Source of the DNA: Rathayibacter sp. VKM Ac-2759
GTDB taxonomy: Bacteria; Actinomycetota; Actinomycetes; Actinomycetales; Microbacteriaceae
Assembly: GCF_009834225.1 (NCBI RefSeq)
Contig: NZ_CP047176.1
Coordinates: 3,224,001-3,288,000, forward strand
Direction of reading: 5' to 3'
Length of the DNA: 64,000 nucleotides
The notes under the pieces: generated by a model
What the model saw: the letters and a program-made list of their open reading frames with translations, nothing else
What the model was told of the DNA's origin: nothing
Databases searched by the model: none
Position numbers and translations under genes: made by a program
Shown: piece by piece, positions 45,982 to 54,951 of the stretch
How the letters are laid out: each line of letters opens with the position of its first letter
How positions within the stretch are numbered: the stretch's first letter is position 1

Positions 45982-46515
45982 GGGAGGGGCGTCCCCGCCG
46001 CCCCTCCCGCGGTCGGCTCGTCGAGGTGGTCGGGTACCGCAGAGCGTCCTGCGTTCGCTGCGCGGAATCGCCTGGCACGCGATTCCGCGGTGCGCTCGAG
46101 GATCCTGCGGTGAGCGACAGGTCGAGAAGACCGCCCCTCCCGCGGTCGGCTCGTCGAGGTGGTCGGGAATCGCAGAGCGTCCTGCGTTCGCTGCGCGGAA
46201 TCGCCTGGCACGCGATTCCGCGGTGCGCTCGAGGATCCGGCGGCGAGCGACAGGTCGAGAAGACCGCCCCTCCCGCGGTCGGCTCGTCGAGGTGGTCGGG
46301 TACCGCAGAGCGTCCTGCGTTCGCTGCGCGGAATCGCCTGGCACGCGATTCCGCGGTGCGCTCGAGGATCCGGCGGCGAGCGACAGGTCGAGAAGACCGC
46401 CCCCGCCCGCGGTCGGCTCGTCGAGGTGGTCGGGTACCGCAGAGCGTCCTGCGTTCGCTGCGCGGAATCGCCTGGCACGCGATTCCGCGGTGCGCTCGAG
46501 GATCCAGCGGCGGCG
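45982..46515 (+). repeat. Four-unit tandem array of a structured ~133-bp element
   Basis: The landmark GGTCGGCTCGTCGAGG starts at 46011, 46144, 46277 and 46411 (period 133, 133, 134). Hairpin H1 (GGGAGGGGCG 45982-45991 / 45999-46008) precedes unit 1; later units keep only its right half. Each unit contains hairpin GCGGAATCGC-CTGGCAC-GCGATTCCGC (46062-46088 in unit 1). Units are nearly identical. Frames stay open through it because of GC bias, but no start or RBS supports coding. A diverged inverted copy lies at 58046-58170. Confidence 0.92.
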
Positions 46516-46541
46516 GGAGGCCCGGAGACGGTCATCATTGC

Positions 46542-46612
46542 GCGCACCATCAGCTGAGAGGGGGCGGCCTCCTCCACTGAGCGAGGCCGACCTCTCTCAG
46601 CTGATGGTGCGC
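46542..46612 (-). terminator. Long hairpin terminator after the lipocalin-like gene
   Basis: Perfect 19-bp arms 46542-46560 (GCGCACCATCAGCTGAGAG) and 46594-46612, with an inner GGCCT/AGGCC fold. Six bp downstream of the minus-strand stop at 46618, and separating it from the repeat array. Confidence 0.8.
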
Positions 46613-46617
46613 GGCGC

Positions 46618-47070
46618 TCAGGCCGCCACCTCGAACATCCTCGGGCGCAGCGGGGCCGTCAGCGGATCCGCCGCGCACGCCGCCAGCGCCGCCGCGAGCA
46701 CCCCGGGCGCCGGGCGCGCCGAGCGCACGTACACGTCCACTCCGGCCGGCGTGAACGGCGAGCGGGCGAAGCGCGTCAGTGCCCAGCCCGCGTCGGGATC
46801 GGCCGCGACGAACGACCACCGGCTGCGCGCGAGCAGGGTCAGCGGCTCGACCCCGCGCCAGCGGAAGCCGAGCGGATCCGCGGGATCGGGCGTGTCGATC
46901 CCGACCACGTAGCGCGTCCCGCGGCGCCCGCGCCAGCTCACGACATCACCGACCTCGCCGCTCGGCAGCGGGGCGTAGGTGATCGCCACTCCGGCCCGCG
47001 AGCGCCAGAGCGGCAGGCTGGAGCCGCGCACGAACCACGTGCCCGTCGCGAGAGCGTCCCGGTCGATCAC
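46618..47070 (-). CDS. Hypothetical protein, lipocalin-like
   Basis: 150 aa. ALATGTWFVRGSSLPLWRSRAGVAITYAPL, then VSWRGRRGTRYVVGIDTPDP and SRWSFVAADPDAGWALTRFA. This spacing of Trp/Arg strands recalls small bacterial lipocalin-like proteins. No signal peptide. ATG 47070 overlaps the poxB stop (ATGA), so it is co-translated with pyruvate oxidase. Function unknown. Confidence 0.65.
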   Translation of the reverse strand: MIDRDALATGTWFVRGSSLPLWRSRAGVAITYAPLPSGEVGDVVSWRGRRGTRYVVGIDTPDPADPLGFRWRGVEPLTLLARSRWSFVAADPDAGWALTRFARSPFTPAGVDVYVRSARPAPGVLAAALAACAADPLTAPLRPRMFEVAA

Positions 47071-48818
47071 CGCAGGGCGTGCTTGATGTTGGTGCGGGCG
47101 AGCGCGACGGCCTCGCCCGCGCCTCCGTTCATCACGATCTTCGACATCGCCAGCGCGAAGCCCTTCACCTGGGCACCGGTGATCGTCGGCGGCAGCGACA
47201 GGGCGAGCGGATCCGTCACCACGTCGACGAGGACCGGCCCGTCCTCGGCGAGCGCCTCCCGCAGCGCACCCTCGACCTCCCTTGGGTCCTCGACCCGGAT
47301 CCCGCGGATGCCCACCGCCTCCGCCACCTTCGCGTAGTCGACCATCGGCACGTCGACCGCGAAGTCGGGGAAGCCGTCGACCAGCATCTCGACCTTGACG
47401 AGCCCGAGCGTCGAGTTGTTGAACAGGACGATCGTCACCGGCAGCCGGTACGCAGCCACGGTCACCAGCTCGCCCATCAGCATCGAGAGGCCGCCGTCGC
47501 CGCTCAGCGAGACGACCTGCCGGCCGGGGTGCGAGAGCTGGGCGCCGACCGCCTGGGGCAGCGCGTTGGCCATCGACCCGTGCAGGTACGAGCCGATCAG
47601 TCGCCGCCGGCCGTTGGGCGTGATGTAGCGGGCCTGCCAGACATTGCCCATGCCCGTGTCGGCCGTGACGATCGCGTCGTCCGAGAGCAGGCCGTCGAGG
47701 GTGGAGGCGACCAGCTCGGGGTGGATCGGGCGGCGCTTCTCGACCTCCGTGTACTTGCCGACCACTCCGGTGACGAGCTTCTCGTGCTTCTTCAGCGTCT
47801 TGTCGAGGAAGCGGTGGTCCTTCGGCTTCACCAGCGGCGTGAGGGCGGTGAGGGTCGCGGCGACGTCTCCGTGCACCGGGTGCGCGACGCTCACGCGCCG
47901 GCCGAGCTTCGAGGCGTCGGTGTCGACCTGCGCGACGACGACCTTCCCGTCATCGGGCAGGAACTGCTCGTAGGGGAAGTCGGTGCCGAGCAGGATCAGC
48001 AGATCCGCGTCGTGGATGCCGGCGTGCGCCGCACCGTAGCCGAGCAGGCCCGTCATGCCGACGTCGTACGGGTTGTCGTACTGGATCCACTCCTTGCCGC
48101 GCAGCGAGTGCCCGACCGGCGCGCCGACCAGCTCGGCGAACGCGACGACCTCGTCGTGCGCATCGCGCACACCGGCGCCGGCGAAGATAGCGACGGTCCT
48201 CGCCTCGTCGATCGCCGCGGCCAGCGCCCGCACATCGGCGTCGGCCGGCACGAGCGTCGGAGTCGCGGGCAGCACGAACGCGGGGAACTCGCCCACCGCC
48301 TCCAGCTCGGCGATGTCGCCCGGGAGGGTCACCACGGCCACGCCCTTCAGCGCCACCGCGCTGCGCAGCGCGGCGTTGACCACCCGCGGAGCCTGCGCCG
48401 CGGTCGACACCAGCTCGCGGTAGTTCGAGCACTCGACGAAGAGGCGGTCGGGGTGCGTCTCCTGGAAGTAGGAGGAGCCGATCTCGTTGCTCGGGATGTG
48501 GCTCGCGATCGCCAGCACCGGGGCGCCGGAGCGGTGCGCGTCGTAGAGCCCGTTGATCAGGTGCAGGTTGCCGGGGCCGCAGCTGCCCGCGCACACCGCG
48601 AGCTTCCCGGTGAGCTGGGCCTCGGCGCCGGCGGCGAACGCGGCCGCCTCCTCGTTGCGCACGTGGATCCAGTCGATCCCTCCCTTCGCCGACCCGCCGC
48701 TGCGGCGGACCGAGTCCACGATCGGATTCAGCGAGTCCCCGACGATCCCGTAGATCCGGGAGACGCCGGCGTCGATGAGCTGGGCGATGAGCTGGTCTGC
48801 GACCGTCTTCTGAGCCAT
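47067..48818 (-). CDS. poxB: Pyruvate dehydrogenase (quinone) / pyruvate oxidase
   Basis: 583 aa ThDP enzyme. Pyrimidine-binding domain with catalytic Glu region IHVRNEEAAAFAAGAEAQ, central FAD/Rossmann domain (TVAIFAGAGVRDAHDE, LLILLGTDFPYEQFLP), and PP domain with the ThDP motif SGDGGLSMLMGEL...NN. Oxidises pyruvate to acetate and CO2, passing electrons to membrane quinone. The C-terminus (ITGAQVKGFALAMSKIVMNGG) corresponds to the membrane-binding end in the family. First gene of a two-gene operon. Confidence 0.95.
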   Translation of the reverse strand: MAQKTVADQLIAQLIDAGVSRIYGIVGDSLNPIVDSVRRSGGSAKGGIDWIHVRNEEAAAFAAGAEAQLTGKLAVCAGSCGPGNLHLINGLYDAHRSGAPVLAIASHIPSNEIGSSYFQETHPDRLFVECSNYRELVSTAAQAPRVVNAALRSAVALKGVAVVTLPGDIAELEAVGEFPAFVLPATPTLVPADADVRALAAAIDEARTVAIFAGAGVRDAHDEVVAFAELVGAPVGHSLRGKEWIQYDNPYDVGMTGLLGYGAAHAGIHDADLLILLGTDFPYEQFLPDDGKVVVAQVDTDASKLGRRVSVAHPVHGDVAATLTALTPLVKPKDHRFLDKTLKKHEKLVTGVVGKYTEVEKRRPIHPELVASTLDGLLSDDAIVTADTGMGNVWQARYITPNGRRRLIGSYLHGSMANALPQAVGAQLSHPGRQVVSLSGDGGLSMLMGELVTVAAYRLPVTIVLFNNSTLGLVKVEMLVDGFPDFAVDVPMVDYAKVAEAVGIRGIRVEDPREVEGALREALAEDGPVLVDVVTDPLALSLPPTITGAQVKGFALAMSKIVMNGGAGEAVALARTNIKHALR

Positions 48819-48955
48819 GGCCCTATTCGACTACTGTCCGCTGAGCGTCCGCCACTGCCGAGTGTCGGGAATCCGCCCTCGGAGGGACCCCCGCGCCCCC
48901 GTCCCGCCCTAGCCTGGGGGTCGATCCGTCCCCGCAGCCTCGTCTGGAGCAGCCC

Positions 48956-49459
48956 ATGAACCGCCGTCGTACCGCCCTCGTCCTCGCCGCCTCCGCTCTC
49001 GCCCTCGGCCTGACCGGATGCTCGGGGATCAACAGCATGATGGGCGGCGAGACCCGCGACGACACGTCGGGCGAGATCGTCGAGGGCGGCACGACCGACG
49101 TCTTCCAGCTGCGCGTCGGCGACTGCCTCAACGACGAGTTGACCGAGACGGCCACCGAGGTCACCGACGTGCCGACCGTGCCGTGCACCGAGCCGCACAG
49201 CTACGAGGTGTTCCAGAACGTGACGATGGCCGAGGCGGACGAGTACCCGGGCGAGACGGCGACCACCACCCAGGCCGAGACCGACTGCACGGCCGCCTTC
49301 GAGGGCTTCGTCGGCCTCAGCTACGAGGAGTCGCAGTACGACTTCAGCTACTACTACCCGACCCAGCAGAGCTGGGACGGCGGCGACCGCACGATCAACT
49401 GCCTGATCACCGACCCGGCGGGCCCGAACTCGGGCAGCCTCGCGGGCGTCGCGGCCTGA
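48956..49459 (+). CDS. Lipoprotein, septum-formation family domain
   Basis: 167 aa. Lipobox ALGLTGC after a basic start MNRRRTALVLAASAL. The mature domain has VFQLRVGDCLND, VPCTEPHSYEVFQ, DCTAAFEGFVG and TINCLITDP, with four Cys set out as in the septum-formation domain proteins of actinobacteria. Outer-face, role unknown. ATG 48956, monocistronic, hairpin after the stop. Confidence 0.88.
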   Translation: MNRRRTALVLAASALALGLTGCSGINSMMGGETRDDTSGEIVEGGTTDVFQLRVGDCLNDELTETATEVTDVPTVPCTEPHSYEVFQNVTMAEADEYPGETATTTQAETDCTAAFEGFVGLSYEESQYDFSYYYPTQQSWDGGDRTINCLITDPAGPNSGSLAGVAA

Positions 49460-49470
49460 TCGTCTGCAGA

Positions 49471-49530
49471 AGTAAGGCTGGATCGCTCGAATCGCCGATT
49501 CCTGGCAGAGCGAGCGGATCCAGCCTTACT
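49471..49530. terminator. Bidirectional terminator hairpin
   Basis: Arms AGTAAGGCTGGATCGCTCG (49471-49489) and 49511-49530 pair with one bulge. Convergent genes end at 49459 and 49526; the right arm includes the MFS stop codon. Confidence 0.75.
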
Positions 49531-50701
49531 CGTGCGGCACCTTCGGCTGAGACGCGATTCCCGGGCGCGGGAAGAGGCGCAGCAGCAGGCCCGAGACGAT
49601 CCAGATCGTCGCGATGCCGACGACCAGCCAGCCGGCCGGGAGTCCGGAGGCCGCGCCCGCGAGCACCGCTCCCACGGCGGCGGCCGCGGCGCGCAGGCCC
49701 GCGCCGATCGTGAACACCTGCGAGCGCACCGCCGCCGGGCTCTCCTGATCGCGCAGGAGCAGCATGGCCGCGTTGGCCGGGGCGGTGAAGATCCCCGCCA
49801 CGGCGAACGCGACGACAGCGACGACGATCCCGAGATCGGGTGCGGCGATCAGCAGGGTGGCGCCCGTCGCGACGAAGCCCGCGCCCATCACCCAGGCCGG
49901 GGGCCGGCGGGTCCAGCGACGGGCGGCCACCGCGATCGCGCCGACCAGACCGCCGACGGCGAAGGCGGTGAGGATCCACGCGGCGCCGGCCGTGCTGCCG
50001 AGCCGCTCGAGCGAGAGCCCGATCGCGGCGACTCCCGCGGCGCCGCCTCCGACCTGGCTCAGCGTCCCCGCCAGGGTGACCACCGCGATCGGGCGGTGAC
50101 GGACCAGGTGCGTGACGCCGGCCGCGATGGTCCGGCCGACGCCGACGGTCGGCATCGGCCGCGGCTCCATCACCAGCGCGAGGGAGCCGAGGACGCCGAC
50201 GAGGGCGAGAGCGGCCATGGCGAGCATCGCGACCTGCGCGGAGCCCACTCCGATCGCCAGCCCCGCGATCGCCGGGCCGCTGATCGAGGCGACCGTGTAC
50301 GAGAGCGAGTCCTGCGCGTACGCCCGCCGCGGGTCGGCGATCGCACTGGTGACGAAGCTCGACATGCCGCCCATGTAGACCGGAGTCGAGAGCCCCGCCA
50401 GGAGCAGGAGCAGGGCGATCAGCGGAGTCGGCACGTCGCCGAGGAACGCCGCCACGGCGAACGCGGCGGCCGTGACCAGGGCCGCGCCGACCAGCAGGCG
50501 GCGGGGCTTCCGGATGCGGTCGAGCACCGTGCCGACCAGCGGTGCGGCGACGACGCTCGGGAACAGCGCCGCGCCGGTCAGCAGGGCGCCGAGCGCCACG
50601 TCGTCGAGCCGCTCGACGGCGAGGACGGGCAGGGCGACGACCATCCCCGAGCTCGCGAGGCGGAGCGGGATCGACGCGGCCTGATAGGTGAACGCGCTCA
50701 T
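49526..50701 (-). CDS. MFS transporter
   Basis: 391 aa, about twelve helices. Motif A appears as GTVLDRIRKPRRLL and the central loop as MEPRPMPTVGVGRTIAAG. The conserved PxxPVYMGGMSSFVTSAIADPRRAYAQ region resembles Bcr/CynX-like or macrolide-type exporters. Very Ala/Gly/Val rich. ATG 50701. No adjacent regulator. Substrate unknown. Confidence 0.87.
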   Translation of the reverse strand: MSAFTYQAASIPLRLASSGMVVALPVLAVERLDDVALGALLTGAALFPSVVAAPLVGTVLDRIRKPRRLLVGAALVTAAAFAVAAFLGDVPTPLIALLLLLAGLSTPVYMGGMSSFVTSAIADPRRAYAQDSLSYTVASISGPAIAGLAIGVGSAQVAMLAMAALALVGVLGSLALVMEPRPMPTVGVGRTIAAGVTHLVRHRPIAVVTLAGTLSQVGGGAAGVAAIGLSLERLGSTAGAAWILTAFAVGGLVGAIAVAARRWTRRPPAWVMGAGFVATGATLLIAAPDLGIVVAVVAFAVAGIFTAPANAAMLLLRDQESPAAVRSQVFTIGAGLRAAAAAVGAVLAGAASGLPAGWLVVGIATIWIVSGLLLRLFPRPGIASQPKVPHE

Positions 50702-50773
50702 GCGGCTCCGGAGGACATCACCCTCGATCGTGTCATGCCCGCAGGCCGGCCGCGCACACGCACCGGCGCGACG

Positions 50774-51808
50774 TCAGGGCAGCAGGATCACCTTGCCGTT
50801 GAGCGTCCGCGACTCGGCCAGCTCGAGGGCCGCGACGACCTCGGTGAGCGGGAACCGCGCGGCGATGTTGGCCGTGACGGTCCCGTCGGCGAGGAGCCCG
50901 AAGAGCCGGCCCAGATCCTCCTGGAGCCGCGCGCGGAAGCGGGCAGGCCGCAGGGAGTGCCCCGCCCAGAGGTTGTAGAACGTCGCGGTGCGGCCGTTGG
51001 GCGCGAGGCTCCAGAGGGCGACGCGGCCCAGCGCCTTCAGGAAGGGCACCCAGACGTTGCCGGTCGCGGGGGCGGAGACGATCGCGTAGGCGACGAGCGC
51101 GCCTCCGGGAGCCAGGAGCGACCAGGCGACGCGCGTCGTCTCTCCGCCCACGTTGTCGAACGCGGCGTCGACCCCGCCGGGCGCGAGCGCACGGACGGTC
51201 GCGGCGAGATCCGGGTCGGCGTAGTCGACGGGCTCGACGCCCGCCGCCCGGAGCGCCTCGTGGTGCCGCGGCGAGGCGGCGCCGATCACGCGGATGCCCG
51301 CGTGGCGTGCGAGCTGGATCAGGATCCCGCCGACCCCGCTGTTCGCCCCGAACAGCAGGATCGTGCCGCCCCGCCGGACGCGGGCCGACCGGTGCAGCAT
51401 CTGCCAGGCGGTCACTCCGTTGACGGCGACCGCCTCGGCGTCCTCCGAGGTGATGCCGTCGGGGACGACGACGGAGTCGCGAGCCTGCACGCGCACGTAC
51501 TCGGCCCAGCCGCCGGTCTTGGTGATCGAGGCGACGCGACGGCCGATCAGGGCGTCGTCGCCTCCCGGGCCGACCGCGAGGACGCGGCCGACGAGGTCGT
51601 ACCCCGGGGTGAACGGGAAGGCCGGCTGGCCGAAGTAGCGGCCTCGGCGCATCGACTGCTCGGCGAAGGCGATGCCGGTCGCCTCGACGGCGACGAGCAG
51701 TTCCCCTGATCCGGGCTGCTCGACCGGGGCGTGCTCGAGCACGAGGCCCGAGGGCTCGACGAGCCCGGGGAGGACGACGCGGAGGGTGGTGGCGGGGAGA
51801 TCGGACAC
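50774..51808 (-). CDS. Quinone-reductase-like MDR oxidoreductase
   Basis: 344 aa, zinc-free MDR. EATGIAFAEQSMRRGRYFGQPAFPFTPGYDLVG, then GVTAWQMLHRSARVRRGGTILLFGANSGVGGIL (nucleotide site) and DAAFDNVGGETTRVAW. GTG 51808 has AAAGGAG 7 bases upstream; upstream in-frame ATGs lie in the operator. The 26-bp sequence over its RBS is repeated in front of the TetR gene, so it is a direct TetR target. Reduces quinones, enones or electrophiles (family role). Confidence 0.9.
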   Translation of the reverse strand: MSDLPATTLRVVLPGLVEPSGLVLEHAPVEQPGSGELLVAVEATGIAFAEQSMRRGRYFGQPAFPFTPGYDLVGRVLAVGPGGDDALIGRRVASITKTGGWAEYVRVQARDSVVVPDGITSEDAEAVAVNGVTAWQMLHRSARVRRGGTILLFGANSGVGGILIQLARHAGIRVIGAASPRHHEALRAAGVEPVDYADPDLAATVRALAPGGVDAAFDNVGGETTRVAWSLLAPGGALVAYAIVSAPATGNVWVPFLKALGRVALWSLAPNGRTATFYNLWAGHSLRPARFRARLQEDLGRLFGLLADGTVTANIAARFPLTEVVAALELAESRTLNGKVILLP

Positions 51809-51817
51809 GGTAGACTC

Positions 51818-51843
51818 CTTTGTTAGTGATTGAACAGTCACAA
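51818..51843 (-). promoter_or_regulatory. TetR operator, oxidoreductase copy
   Basis: On the minus strand it reads TTGTGACTGTTC-AATCACTAACAAAG. It matches 22 of 26 bases at 52442-52467. It overlaps the SD of the oxidoreductase. Confidence 0.75.
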
Positions 51844-51882
51844 ATGCGGACATGGAAAAGAGAAGGAAGAGGAGGGCGGGGC

Positions 51883-52443
51883 TCAGTCCGGGTGCCGGAT
51901 CCCGGCGGTCGCGATGCGCGCCCACTCGGAGTCGACCCCGTCAAGCTCGGCCTGCACGATGAGGTGGCAGAGCTGCCCGTAGGCGAGGAACCGCTGCACG
52001 GCGGGGCCGTCGGCGCCCGACACGACCGAGACGGAGCGCACCAGCTCCGAGAGGCCGCGGCGGACCGCCTCGCGGATCTCGGGCACCTCGCAGGCGCTCT
52101 GCGCGTGCACCTGGAGCCGGATGAGATCGCGGTCGGCGACGAGGGCGATGTACGCCTCCGACATCGCCTCGAGGCGGTCGGCCGGATCGGAGGAGGGCGA
52201 CGCCTCCCCCGCCGCCGCGAGCGTCGACGAGACCAGCGCGTAGCACCGGTCGACCGCGGCGACGAAGAGGCCGAGCTTGCCCGGGAAGAGCCGGAAGACG
52301 TAGGCGGGCGAGACGCCCGCGTCGGCCGCCACCTCGGTGACCGGAGTGGAGGAGTACCCGGTCGCCGCGAAGACGCGGAGGGCCGAGAGGGTGATCCGCT
52401 CGCGCTGCGCCTCGGCGGTGGAGCGGAGTCCGGTGGCTGACAT
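51883..52443 (-). CDS. TetR/AcrR-family regulator
   Basis: 186 aa from ATG 52443 (a GTG at 52455 is an alternative). HTH: RITLSALRVFAATGYSSTPVTEVAADAGVS with recognition helix PAYVFRLFPGKLGLF. The C-terminal domain is helical, with DRLEAMSEAYIALVADRDLIRLQVHAQSA like many QacR/TetR members. Its start codon is inside the operator shared with the oxidoreductase gene downstream, giving autoregulation plus control of that target. Confidence 0.92.
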   Translation of the reverse strand: MSATGLRSTAEAQRERITLSALRVFAATGYSSTPVTEVAADAGVSPAYVFRLFPGKLGLFVAAVDRCYALVSSTLAAAGEASPSSDPADRLEAMSEAYIALVADRDLIRLQVHAQSACEVPEIREAVRRGLSELVRSVSVVSGADGPAVQRFLAYGQLCHLIVQAELDGVDSEWARIATAGIRHPD

Positions 52444-52467
52444 GTGACTGATCACACACTAACAAAG
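52442..52467. promoter_or_regulatory. TetR operator, autoregulatory copy
   Basis: Plus strand ATGTGACTGATC-ACACACTAACAAAG. Shares TGTGACTG and CACTAACAAAG with the oxidoreductase site, in the opposite orientation relative to its gene. Confidence 0.75.
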
Positions 52468-52475
52468 CGCCGGTG

Positions 52476-53279
52476 TCAAGACCTCCGACGACTCCGGAGC
52501 GCGAGCTGCAGCGCCGCGAGCAGCAGCAGGGCCGCGAAGAGGACGCCGGAGAGCTGCGCGGGCAGGAGGAACGAGAGCGCGACTCCGGCGAACGAGAACG
52601 CCGTCGCGGCGAGGCCGACGACGAGTCCGGCCCGCACATCGAGCAGCCCGCGCCGGGCGTTCGCGATCGAGCCGGTGACGGCCGTCGGGATCATCGCGGC
52701 CAGCGACGTGCCCTTGGCGAGCAGGTCGGCGAGGCCGAACGCGCCGACCAGCACGGGCACGGCGATGGCGCCGCCGCCGATGCCGAAGAGTCCGGAGGCG
52801 ACGCCCATCCCGATCCCGAGGCCCGCGAACCCGGGCCAGACGCCCCAGCCCTCCGCGACGTCGCCCGTCTCGTTCGATCCGAAGACGGACATCCGCACGG
52901 CCGCGGCGACGAGGAGGCCGACGAACATCCACCGCAGCACCCCGAGGGGCAGGCGCGCCAGCAGCCACGAGCCCAGGACCGCGCCGAGCATGGCCGCCGC
53001 GGCGATCACGGCGGCGGGCACCCACGCGACCTGCCCCGAGAGCGCGTAGGCGAACGCGCCAGCGACCGAGGTCGGCGCGATGGCGAGCAGCGAGGTGGCG
53101 GAGGCGCGGCGCTGGTCCATCCCGGCCCACGCGATCAGCATCGGCACCATCACGATCCCGCCGCCGACGCCGAAGAGGCCCGAGAGCACCCCGCCGATCG
53201 CGCCGATCAGGGCGAGCAGGAGCAGGGTCCGCGGCCGCACGCGCGGCGCAGGCGTCAGGGTCGTCGCATCGTCGGTCAC
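52476..53279 (-). CDS. Sulfite exporter TauE/SafE family protein
   Basis: 267 aa with about eight helices in two repeats. Each repeat starts with the family motif: GAIGGVLSGLFGVGGGIVMVPML and GLGIGMGVASGLFGIGGGAIAVPVL. Exports organosulfonates or other anions in characterised members; substrate here unknown. ATG 53279. Follows the TetR gene region but is separated by the TetR promoter. Confidence 0.93.
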   Translation of the reverse strand: MTDDATTLTPAPRVRPRTLLLLALIGAIGGVLSGLFGVGGGIVMVPMLIAWAGMDQRRASATSLLAIAPTSVAGAFAYALSGQVAWVPAAVIAAAAMLGAVLGSWLLARLPLGVLRWMFVGLLVAAAVRMSVFGSNETGDVAEGWGVWPGFAGLGIGMGVASGLFGIGGGAIAVPVLVGAFGLADLLAKGTSLAAMIPTAVTGSIANARRGLLDVRAGLVVGLAATAFSFAGVALSFLLPAQLSGVLFAALLLLAALQLALRSRRRS

Positions 53280-53448
53280 GGGTCCATCGCATCACAGCGC
53301 GGGCCGGGCGGCGAATCACCGGGCGGCGTCGCACGGGCGGGGCCCCGGGTGCGTACCCTTCGTCGTGCGGGGCGGGCCGCGGGCGGGGGCCCGCGTGATC
53401 ACGGCGGAGACGGATGACTCGTCCGATCCGCGGGAACAGGGGGCACGG

Positions 53449-54399
53449 ATGGCGAGGACAGGTGTGCTCGCGGCAGCGCGCCGCCCGTCGGCCCTCGCGA
53501 TCAGGGCCGTGTTCGAGCGGGAGGCCCGGCGCACGGCCGCCGGGATGCGCCGGCACGCGCCGGAGGGGATCGCGCGCGTCGCCGAGGTGATCCCGGCCCG
53601 CCGGGGAGTGCCCGCGACGACCGCCGACGTGTTCCGCTCCCCCGGCGCCGGCGCGCGCCCGGCCGTCGTCTGGATCCACGGCGGTGCCTGGATCTCGGGG
53701 CACCGGCGCGACGTCGACCCCTACCTGCGCCTCCTCGCCGACGCGGGGTACACGGCCGTCGGCCTCGACTACAGCCGCGGGCCCGAGCAGGTCTACCCGA
53801 CCGCGCCCCGCCAGCTCCTCGCCGCGCTCGAGCACCTGCGGAGGAACGCCGGCCGCCTCGGGATCGCCCGCGACCGCGTCGTCCTGGCGGGCGACTCCGC
53901 CGGTGCGCAGCTCGCGAGCCAGCTGGCCACGGCGGTCACGAACCCCTCCTACGCCCGCGACGCGGGCCAGACGACCTCGCTCCCGGTGGACGCCGTGCGC
54001 GCCGTCGTCCTGCACTGCGGAGTCTTCGACCTGGGCGCGATGGCGAAGGTGACCGGAGTCGCCGGCTGGGGTTTCCGCTCGGCGCTCTGGGCGTACACCG
54101 GGCAGCGGAACTGGTCGGAGTCGGCGGCCGGCGCCCAGATGTCGACGATCGACCACGTCACTCCGCGCTTCCCGCCGGTGTTCATCAGCGGAGGGAACGC
54201 CGACGCCCTCACGGCCCGCCAGTCGCGCCCGTTCGCCGCGCACCTGCGCTCGCTCGACGTCCCGGTGACCGAGCTGTTCTGGGGCGCCGGCCACGAGGCG
54301 CAGCTCGGGCACGAGTACCAGTTCGACCTCGACCTCCCCGACGCCCGGACCGCGCTCACGCGCACCCTCGCCTTCCTCGACCGCGTCACGGCGCGCTGA
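53449..54399 (+). CDS. Alpha/beta hydrolase, HSL-type esterase/lipase
   Basis: 316 aa. Oxyanion motif VVWIHGGAWISGHRRD, nucleophile elbow LAGDSAGAQLAS, catalytic Asp in SGGNADALT and His in GAGHEAQLGHEYQF. Typical of carboxylesterases of the hormone-sensitive-lipase family. The start is uncertain: ATG 53449 is chosen from family alignment; an upstream GTG remains possible. No signal peptide. Confidence 0.88.
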   Translation: MARTGVLAAARRPSALAIRAVFEREARRTAAGMRRHAPEGIARVAEVIPARRGVPATTADVFRSPGAGARPAVVWIHGGAWISGHRRDVDPYLRLLADAGYTAVGLDYSRGPEQVYPTAPRQLLAALEHLRRNAGRLGIARDRVVLAGDSAGAQLASQLATAVTNPSYARDAGQTTSLPVDAVRAVVLHCGVFDLGAMAKVTGVAGWGFRSALWAYTGQRNWSESAAGAQMSTIDHVTPRFPPVFISGGNADALTARQSRPFAAHLRSLDVPVTELFWGAGHEAQLGHEYQFDLDLPDARTALTRTLAFLDRVTAR

Positions 54400-54524
54400 G
54401 ACCGCCCTCGTCTGGCAGTTCCCTGGGCGCTCCGGATCGGACCGTGACGTTCGAGAGCCGTCCAGCGTCCTATCCGCAGAAGCGCCCGGTCACGGTGACC
54501 GGGCAGAGAGCGAAAGAGGAGATC

Positions 54525-54929
54525 ATGGCCGAGAGCATCACCACCCCCGCAACCGGAGCCGGACGCACCGTCATCGACGACGGCGTCATCGCGAAGGTCG
54601 CCGGCATCGCCGCGCGCGAGGTGCCCGGCGTCCACGCTCTCGGCGGAGGCGCCGCACGCGCCATCGGCGCCCTCCGCAGCGCGATCGGCAGCGACGACCG
54701 CGCCCAGGGCGTCAAGGTCGAGGTCGGCGAGCGCCAGGTCGCGGCCGACGTCACGATCGTCGCCGAGTACCCGATCCCGCTCCAGGAGGTCGCCGAGGGT
54801 GTCCGCTCGGCCGTCGCCGGGGCGATCCAGCAGATCATCGGCATGGAGGTCGCCGAGATCAACGTGACCGTCCAGGACGTGCACATCCCCGAGGACGACG
54901 CTCCGGAGGCCGAGCCTCGCGTCGCCTGA
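54525..54929 (+). CDS. Asp23/Gls24 family envelope stress protein
   Basis: 134 aa. GRTVIDDGVIAKVAGIAAREVPGVHAL, VGERQVAADVTIVAEYPIPLQEVAEGVRSAV and EVAEINVTVQDVHIPED are family hallmarks. Alkaline-shock proteins sit at the membrane face and help withstand envelope stress. ATG 54525 with AGAGGAGA upstream. Strong terminator 22 bp after the stop. Confidence 0.94.
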   Translation: MAESITTPATGAGRTVIDDGVIAKVAGIAAREVPGVHALGGGAARAIGALRSAIGSDDRAQGVKVEVGERQVAADVTIVAEYPIPLQEVAEGVRSAVAGAIQQIIGMEVAEINVTVQDVHIPEDDAPEAEPRVA

Positions 54930-54951
54930 CCCCAGTAGTAGTCCCTTTGCG

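Noticed and set aside
46000..46515. CRISPR array
   Set aside because: The repeat unit is about 133 bp with no unique spacers between units, and there are no cas genes.
42723..46577. Very long minus-strand open frame (over 1,280 codons) running from the amine oxidase through marR, the MFS gene and the repeat array
   Set aside because: Only the amine oxidase part matches a family. The rest is the antisense of strong genes and the repeat array, open because stop codons are rare at this GC content.
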